Notes under the pieces: generated by a model
What the model saw: only the letters and a program-made list of their open reading frames with translations
Told to the model about the DNA's origin: nothing
Database searches by the model: none
Made by a program: the position numbers and the translations under genes
Part shown: positions 31,661 to 36,563 of the stretch, piece by piece
Layout: every line of letters starts with the position of its first letter
Position numbering within the stretch: position 1 is the first letter of the stretch
NCBI RefSeq assembly: GCF_015062935.1
Contig: NZ_SUTM01000024.1
Coordinates: forward strand, 1-36,563
Source of the DNA: Methanobrevibacter sp.
GTDB lineage: Archaea > Methanobacteriota > Methanobacteria > Methanobacteriales > Methanobacteriaceae
Length of the DNA stretch: 36,563 bases
Direction of reading: 5' to 3'

Positions 31661-33461
31661 ATTTAATTTTAATTTTAAAAGTAATAGTTTTAAAAGCAGA
31701 TGCTTTATAATTAGCATTACCATTTGCTTTGATTTTTACTTTCACTTTGTAAGTTCCTTTTTTAAGACCTTTTTTGATTGTGACTTTACCAGTTTTTTTG
31801 TTGATGGTGATTTTCTTGTTTCCTTTAACTTTTTTGTAGGTTAATGTTCCTTGGCCTTTTTTAGTGAACTTGACTACTTTTGTAACCTTAAGTTTCTGGG
31901 CTTTCTTTTTAAGTTTTGAAAATTTGACTTTAACAGTTTTAGCTTTAACTTTCAAAGGATTTGCAGCTTTATTAATCTTAAAGGTTACTTTTGCAGTTCC
32001 AGTGTAAGCACCGATTCCGGTAACAGTAACCGTATATGTTCCTGCTTTTTTAGGGGAATCAGCAGACCATTGAAGAGTATAGTCAACACCTTCTTTAAGG
32101 ATTAAACCGTTGATTACAGTAACTGTTGGTTTTTGAACTTTAGCATTATATGTGAAAGTGTTTTTGGATAATACTACTTTAACGTTAGCTACGTTTACTA
32201 CATTACTTGAGTATTCAGCTTCAAGTATAACAGAACCAATCCATTTTGTACCATAGTCACCACCAATATATGTAAATCCATCATTCATGGAATACTGAAT
32301 GAGGTAATCAGAGCCCTCATAAAGAGATTCATGCCAATCATATGTCCTATGGTCATATCTTGAATCAGCTGTGAAGTTTGAAACTGTTTGATTTTTGACT
32401 GTGATTTCTTTGCTGCCGGCCTGTATTTGAGCAATAGTTAAAAGTTGATTGATTGCAACATCATGCAAATTTGCACCTTCTTTAGCAGTAGCATTTGTCA
32501 TACTGGATTTTGCTGGACCAACAGTAATGTTTTTTACAATTACCTCACCGGAACCTGTATCGGTTAATATTAAGATACAATATATGGATGTTTCGCTTAA
32601 GTCCAATGCATAATCACGAATTTTACCATTTCCATTTCCCAATTCTTCATCTAATTTCCAAACAGTTTTGATAACAATATTATCTGTTACTGTGATGTTT
32701 TCACCAGGCTGCTTTATTGCATCCCCTACATTCCATCCGTAGAAAATACGATACTCTTTTGTAAATCCGCATTCCGGTAGTGTGTAGTTAGTATTGTTTG
32801 CAACACTTGTATTAGCCATTATGCCTTCACCGCCGGTTGCATTGAAACTTATGATGCGGTCGCTGCTTGCATATTGCGCTTCAACTGTTATATTAGTACG
32901 CCACCATGTGCCATAGTATCCACCAACTAAAAGATACTTTTCAGATACAGTACCATCAGGTTCCATCCAAGTATATTCCCTATTATCATAACGGCTGAAA
33001 CTATCTGGAACATCCAGATATTGATTTGTGATGGTGATTTCTCTTCCACCTGATTCAATTTTAGCAATATTCAAAAGCTGTTTTACAGTTTCATTAACAG
33101 TGTCATTTAACTCAAAAGCATAAGGATCGGTCATATTAGCTTTTGCTGTAAGAGTAATGTTTTTTCTAACTACATCTCCGGTGTCAATATCAGTCAATAT
33201 TAGTGTACCATTTACATCTGTCACACTGTCATCAGTGGAATTGTCAATTATCGGTGCTTTGTTTAACTTATTATCATCGATTTCCTTAGTCTGGATATCC
33301 GTTTGCTCAACAGAAACTATCTCATCGTCCAAGTCTTGAGATAACTCTTCACTATTGTCTGATGTCAGTGTGCCATTGGTATCTTCAGCAGCACTGACAG
33401 CACCTATTGTTAAAATAGCCAGTAACAGTAAAGTCACTAACATTAGCTTTTTGTATTTCAT
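31659..33461 (-). CDS. Adhesin-like surface protein
   Basis: A 600-residue secreted protein. Residues 1-24 are a signal peptide (MKYKKLMLVTLLLLAILTIG, cleavage after VSA). After an acidic Thr/Ser/Asn-rich stretch come two similar beta modules (about 85-200 and 300-420; both contain a T-x-TGxVxxKNIT start, an ITxxNQ strand and a GG-x-YGT-x-W motif). Between them is a segment resembling the InlB B-repeat (NYTLPECGFTKEYRIFYGW ... TVTDNIVIKTVW). The C-terminal 170 residues are an MBG/Ig-like domain (YNAKVQKPTVTV, GTYTVTVTGIGAYTGTA) and a very lysine-rich repeat region ending TFKIKIK. This is the usual form of Methanobrevibacter adhesin-like proteins, thought to mediate cell contact. The basic tail may hold the protein to the pseudomurein wall. 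Confidence 0.85.
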   Translation of the reverse strand: MKYKKLMLVTLLLLAILTIGAVSAAEDTNGTLTSDNSEELSQDLDDEIVSVEQTDIQTKEIDDNKLNKAPIIDNSTDDSVTDVNGTLILTDIDTGDVVRKNITLTAKANMTDPYAFELNDTVNETVKQLLNIAKIESGGREITITNQYLDVPDSFSRYDNREYTWMEPDGTVSEKYLLVGGYYGTWWRTNITVEAQYASSDRIISFNATGGEGIMANTSVANNTNYTLPECGFTKEYRIFYGWNVGDAIKQPGENITVTDNIVIKTVWKLDEELGNGNGKIRDYALDLSETSIYCILILTDTGSGEVIVKNITVGPAKSSMTNATAKEGANLHDVAINQLLTIAQIQAGSKEITVKNQTVSNFTADSRYDHRTYDWHESLYEGSDYLIQYSMNDGFTYIGGDYGTKWIGSVILEAEYSSNVVNVANVKVVLSKNTFTYNAKVQKPTVTVINGLILKEGVDYTLQWSADSPKKAGTYTVTVTGIGAYTGTAKVTFKINKAANPLKVKAKTVKVKFSKLKKKAQKLKVTKVVKFTKKGQGTLTYKKVKGNKKITINKKTGKVTIKKGLKKGTYKVKVKIKANGNANYKASAFKTITFKIKIK

Positions 33462-33487
33462 TTAAAAAATCTCCTTTAAAAAATAAT

Positions 33488-33510
33488 ATAAGGGAAAAAT
33501 AATCCCTTAT
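33488..33510 (-). terminator. Terminator of the second adhesin gene
   Basis: ATAAGGGA/TCCCTTAT flank a 7-base loop. It overlaps the stop region of the 33507-35990 gene; a T-rich run follows on the minus strand. Confidence 0.7.
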
Positions 33511-35990
33511 TTGATTACAATTTTAAAGGTAACAGTCTTGTAAGCGGATGCCTTATAGTTGGTGTTGCCTTTAGCTTTGATTTTTACTTTCACTTTGTAA
33601 GTTCCTTTCTTAAGGCCTTTTGCAACAGTGACCTTTCCGGTTTTCTTGTTGATGGTAATCTTTTTGTTGCCGCTCACTTTAGCATAAGTCAATGTTCCTT
33701 GGCCTTTTTTGGAAAATGTCACAACTTTAGATACCGCAAGAGCCTGTGCTTTCTTTTTAACTGCTGAAAATTTAACTTTAACTGTTTTTGCTTTGACAGC
33801 TAAAGGATTTGCAGCCTTGTTAATTTTAAATGTTTTTTTAGCAGTGCCAACGTATGCACCAATTCCAGTGACTGTAACAGTATAGGTTCCAACGTTTTTA
33901 GGAGAAGCAGTTGACCATTTGAGAGTGTAATCAACACCTTCTTTTAAAACAGCACCGTTTGATAAAATAACAGTTGGCTTTTGGACTTTGCCGTTGTATG
34001 TGAAAGCTGTTTTGGACAATGCCACATTCACTGTTGAAATATCGGTTGGTGCTGTAACATTACCATCACCAACAGTTACAGTGAATGAATTTGAGTAGAA
34101 AAGATCACTTTCACCCAAACCGTCAAATGATACTCCAAGAACATGTTTGCCTATTGCAAGATTTGAAAAAGTGTACTGTACAGTACCATTTGCCAGTGAA
34201 TAATACTTGACCGGAGTTGCATCTCTGATAAAGTCAATTCCACCAACTTTAGGACCGGTTACCTTAATGGTGACTGAATCGCCCACACCAATCACGCTTG
34301 CAGATATGCTTGATGTAAACTGATTGGAGTTTTCACTGGCATAGATACCGAACATTTGTGACTTATAGTTTCCATCTATAGTGTAATTTACGTAAAATAC
34401 GTTGCCTCCTGCGGTTTTTAGGGCAGGAAGTGGAATAACTGTTGAATCACCATTAATAACATATGTTCCGATTAGAGTGCCTGGAACATATCCTCCATTT
34501 GACTCATCGCGAACTGCATTATATAAGTTTACACTACCTGTTGATTTGGATGTGGCTTTGAAAACCATACATGATGACTCACCAACAGCCAACTCATAAG
34601 GGGCAACGAAATACGGTTCAAAGATAAAAGAAACTACTGATTCTTCAGTGACATCATTATATGTAAGCTTAACAGTGTGGTTTCCAAGGAAATCTCCAAT
34701 GTCAAAACCTACCAAATCAGTGTCATAAATAAAGAGATAATCACGTTGTCCATCAAGTTTTTTGTTGTAAAACTCTTTACCGTCAATGGAAAGTGTAACT
34801 GTACCTGTTAGATTGGTGTCATCACTGATGTAAGCAAGATATATCAAATAAGAACTGAAATCAACTTCTTTTGGCAATTCTATATATAGTCCAGATTCAT
34901 GTGATGATGTTTCAATATCATAATCCAAATCAAATTCAACGATTTCCAGTGTTTTTCCGGAGGTGGTGTTGAATTCAAATGTAAGATCATATACTCCTTT
35001 TTCATTATAAAAACTCAAATCTGAATCATATACGGCAATATCATCTCCTTTTGAAAGTGAAGCAACATAATCCTGATTGCCGTTGACATAAACTATCAGA
35101 TTTCCGTCTAAAGGACAGTCATCTATAGAGAAAATTTCAGTATCTGTTATTGATGTATAATCCATATAAGACTTTTTGCCGTAAAATGAATCGACATCAT
35201 AATTCAGGTCAAACTCGCTAATTTTGAATGCTTTTCCATAGGTAGTGTTGAATTTGACTAAAATATCATATTCTCCATTAACACCATAAAAACTTAAATC
35301 AGAATCCATTATGGAAACATCCTCACCAGCCGAAACGGACTTGGAGAAGTCCGGATTGCCATTTACAAAAACAATTATGCTTCCATCGGCAGGACAGCCT
35401 TCAATTTCAATAATTTCATCATCAGTGCTTGAAGTAGACATCATATGACTTATCTTACCGTTAAAATCACTTAAAGAAACAGTACCAGTCACATCTATTG
35501 TTCCTGAAGCCAGATATATTTCCTCATAATCTGTTGTGACAAAAGTAACATTGATAAAGTATGAACCTGCAGAGGAAATATGCAAATCATCCAAAGTAAG
35601 CTGAGGTTCAGTGAAGTATTCAAGGTCAAAACCTAAATTATAGTCAGTATAATTAGTTTGTACCCTAATTTGACCTTCAGCATCGCTTGGTACATCAAAA
35701 GTAACCGCAGGATATTCATCAGCCAAATCCATTGATTCGTTTATTTTTACATTAAAATCACTTGCATCGTATGACAACGCATCATCTGCATCATCATTTG
35801 CAATTATTTCCTCTGAAGGATTTTCAGTCAAATCCTCTTGAGAATCTTCAACTGCTAATACCTCATCGAAACTTTGAGACAACTCATCTGCATCATCAGA
35901 TACTGTTGTATCTTCAGAAGCACTAACAGCACCTATAGTTAAAATAGCCAGTAACAGTAAAGTCACTAGCATTAGCTTTTTGTATTTCAT
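33507..35990 (-). CDS. Adhesin-like surface protein (larger paralogue)
   Basis: An 827-residue secreted protein with the same signal peptide as its neighbour, also at DNA level nearly unchanged. An acidic Ser/Asp/Glu-rich stretch follows. At least two tandem beta modules of about 95 residues lie between about 170 and 370: each has a CP-x-DG-x-x-IVxVNGN strand, then DSDLSFY, then FNTT-x-GK and EFDL. More Ig-like beta domains follow up to about 650. The C-terminal 175 residues nearly duplicate those of the 31659 protein (MBG-like domain plus lysine-rich region). The two genes lie head to tail, 45 bp apart, and probably arose by duplication with gene conversion at both ends. Probably displayed on the host cell wall. 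Confidence 0.85.
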   Translation of the reverse strand: MKYKKLMLVTLLLLAILTIGAVSASEDTTVSDDADELSQSFDEVLAVEDSQEDLTENPSEEIIANDDADDALSYDASDFNVKINESMDLADEYPAVTFDVPSDAEGQIRVQTNYTDYNLGFDLEYFTEPQLTLDDLHISSAGSYFINVTFVTTDYEEIYLASGTIDVTGTVSLSDFNGKISHMMSTSSTDDEIIEIEGCPADGSIIVFVNGNPDFSKSVSAGEDVSIMDSDLSFYGVNGEYDILVKFNTTYGKAFKISEFDLNYDVDSFYGKKSYMDYTSITDTEIFSIDDCPLDGNLIVYVNGNQDYVASLSKGDDIAVYDSDLSFYNEKGVYDLTFEFNTTSGKTLEIVEFDLDYDIETSSHESGLYIELPKEVDFSSYLIYLAYISDDTNLTGTVTLSIDGKEFYNKKLDGQRDYLFIYDTDLVGFDIGDFLGNHTVKLTYNDVTEESVVSFIFEPYFVAPYELAVGESSCMVFKATSKSTGSVNLYNAVRDESNGGYVPGTLIGTYVINGDSTVIPLPALKTAGGNVFYVNYTIDGNYKSQMFGIYASENSNQFTSSISASVIGVGDSVTIKVTGPKVGGIDFIRDATPVKYYSLANGTVQYTFSNLAIGKHVLGVSFDGLGESDLFYSNSFTVTVGDGNVTAPTDISTVNVALSKTAFTYNGKVQKPTVILSNGAVLKEGVDYTLKWSTASPKNVGTYTVTVTGIGAYVGTAKKTFKINKAANPLAVKAKTVKVKFSAVKKKAQALAVSKVVTFSKKGQGTLTYAKVSGNKKITINKKTGKVTVAKGLKKGTYKVKVKIKAKGNTNYKASAYKTVTFKIVIK

Positions 35991-36292
35991 TTAAATAACC
36001 TCAAATTAAAATTACGTATTTTTAATCAAAAGATATATATATATATATATAGAAGAGGCCATATTTAAATTAAATACTTTTAAAGCCGTTATAATCAAAA
36101 ATAAGAGTTAAAAATATGTTACATTAAAAAATACAACTTAATAAACAGTAATTTAAAAATAACTGTTTAAATTTGACAGTCATTTAATTATAGTATATAA
36201 CTTATTAACAAAATAATAAATTTAAAAAAATAGATTATAATGACCATTAGCTATTGATACATTTAGTATTGGAAACATAACATCTTATTTTC

Positions 36293-36401
36293 ACATTAAC
36301 GTGGGTTCAGCTATTCAAAACTTCATTTCCAAAACCCTTTCATATATATCACAGTGGAAAACAAGATTGATTTATGGAAGGGCTTCCGTTAATGTTAATG
36401 T
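36293..36401 (+). repeat. 110-bp dispersed element, copy D
   Basis: ACATTAACG at 36293, core CATATATATC at 36341-36350, right end CCGTTAATGTTAATGT at 36386-36401. Together with copy C it brackets the two adhesin genes. The surrounding 513-bp gap (35991-36503) also holds a run of AT dinucleotides at about 36033-36051, near the adhesin promoter, and no gene. Confidence 0.85.
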
Positions 36402-36503
36402 CACCTCATTAAATTGAATCTAAAAAAATAACTGTTGAATTATCAACCGTAGGTTAAAGGAAACAAAACCTTATTTAAATTTCAAGAAGTTATTTACTGT
36501 TTT

Positions 36504-36563
36504 TTAATTTTTAATTAATTCGTCTAATGTGATTAACTGTTCTTTTAAGGTTTTAATTTCATT
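36504..36563 (-). CDS. C-terminal end of a gene cut by the window
   Basis: On the minus strand the last 60 bases read open, with 19 residues (NEIKTLKEQLITLDELIKN) and then TAA. The spacing of L and I fits a coiled-coil end. The rest of the gene lies outside the window, so nothing can be said of its identity, and the reading frame itself is only a likely one. Confidence 0.4.
   Translation of the reverse strand, partial: NEIKTLKEQLITLDELIKN

Overview
The window looks like a provirus of a pseudomurein-walled methanogen (order Methanobacteriales, most like Methanobrevibacter) followed by two adhesin-like surface protein genes. Support: low G+C, archaeal TATA promoters, several leaderless or short-leader starts, GGTGAT/GGAGG ribosome binding sites, a pseudomurein endoisopeptidase with pseudomurein-binding repeats, and secreted proteins with the C-terminal modules typical of Methanobrevibacter adhesin-like proteins. 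The assignment comes from reading the sequence; no search was run.

Layout. 1-5.7 kb: a winged-helix regulator, several small ribbon-helix-helix-like proteins and the two terminase subunits. Just after the large terminase lies a striking non-coding array of TGGAC words every 11 or 12 bp. 6-8.6 kb: small ORFs, portal, and a Mu-I-like prohead protease fused to a scaffold. 8.6-10.2 kb: 1.6 kb without a gene, first a GC-rich array of hairpins with compensatory changes, then a cluster of a 110-bp dispersed element. 10.2-18.3 kb: surface/fibre genes (DUF2341-like, decoration-like, collagen-like, LamG-like), two holin-like proteins and a glycosyltransferase. 18.6-23.5 kb: a type III restriction-modification pair on the minus strand. 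24-26.4 kb: a decoration protein and two paralogous major capsid proteins. 26.6-31.4 kb: small proteins, a tandem ribbon-helix-helix protein, a coiled-coil protein, a TTGCAA-rich intergenic region and the lytic endoisopeptidase. 31.6-36 kb: two adhesin-like genes on the minus strand, bracketed by copies of the 110-bp element.

How it fits together. Terminase, portal, protease-scaffold and capsid proteins form a complete HK97-type head and packaging set, but the capsid genes sit about 15 kb from the protease, and I see no tail tube, tape measure, baseplate, integrase or replication gene. A decoration-like domain occurs three times, once fused to a collagen-like stalk with a receptor-binding-type module. 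This suggests fibres anchored on the capsid. The holins and endoisopeptidase would lyse the host.

The most unusual content is non-coding: (1) the 11/12-bp TGGAC array; (2) the hairpin array at 8.75-9.47 kb; (3) a 110-bp element in seven same-orientation copies; (4) a gap-free 33-bp promoter element shared by at least six sites; (5) 23 TTGCAA words in 700 bp; (6) a strand-biased AGCTATT word (41 forward, 9 reverse by eye) that is absent from the adhesin genes.
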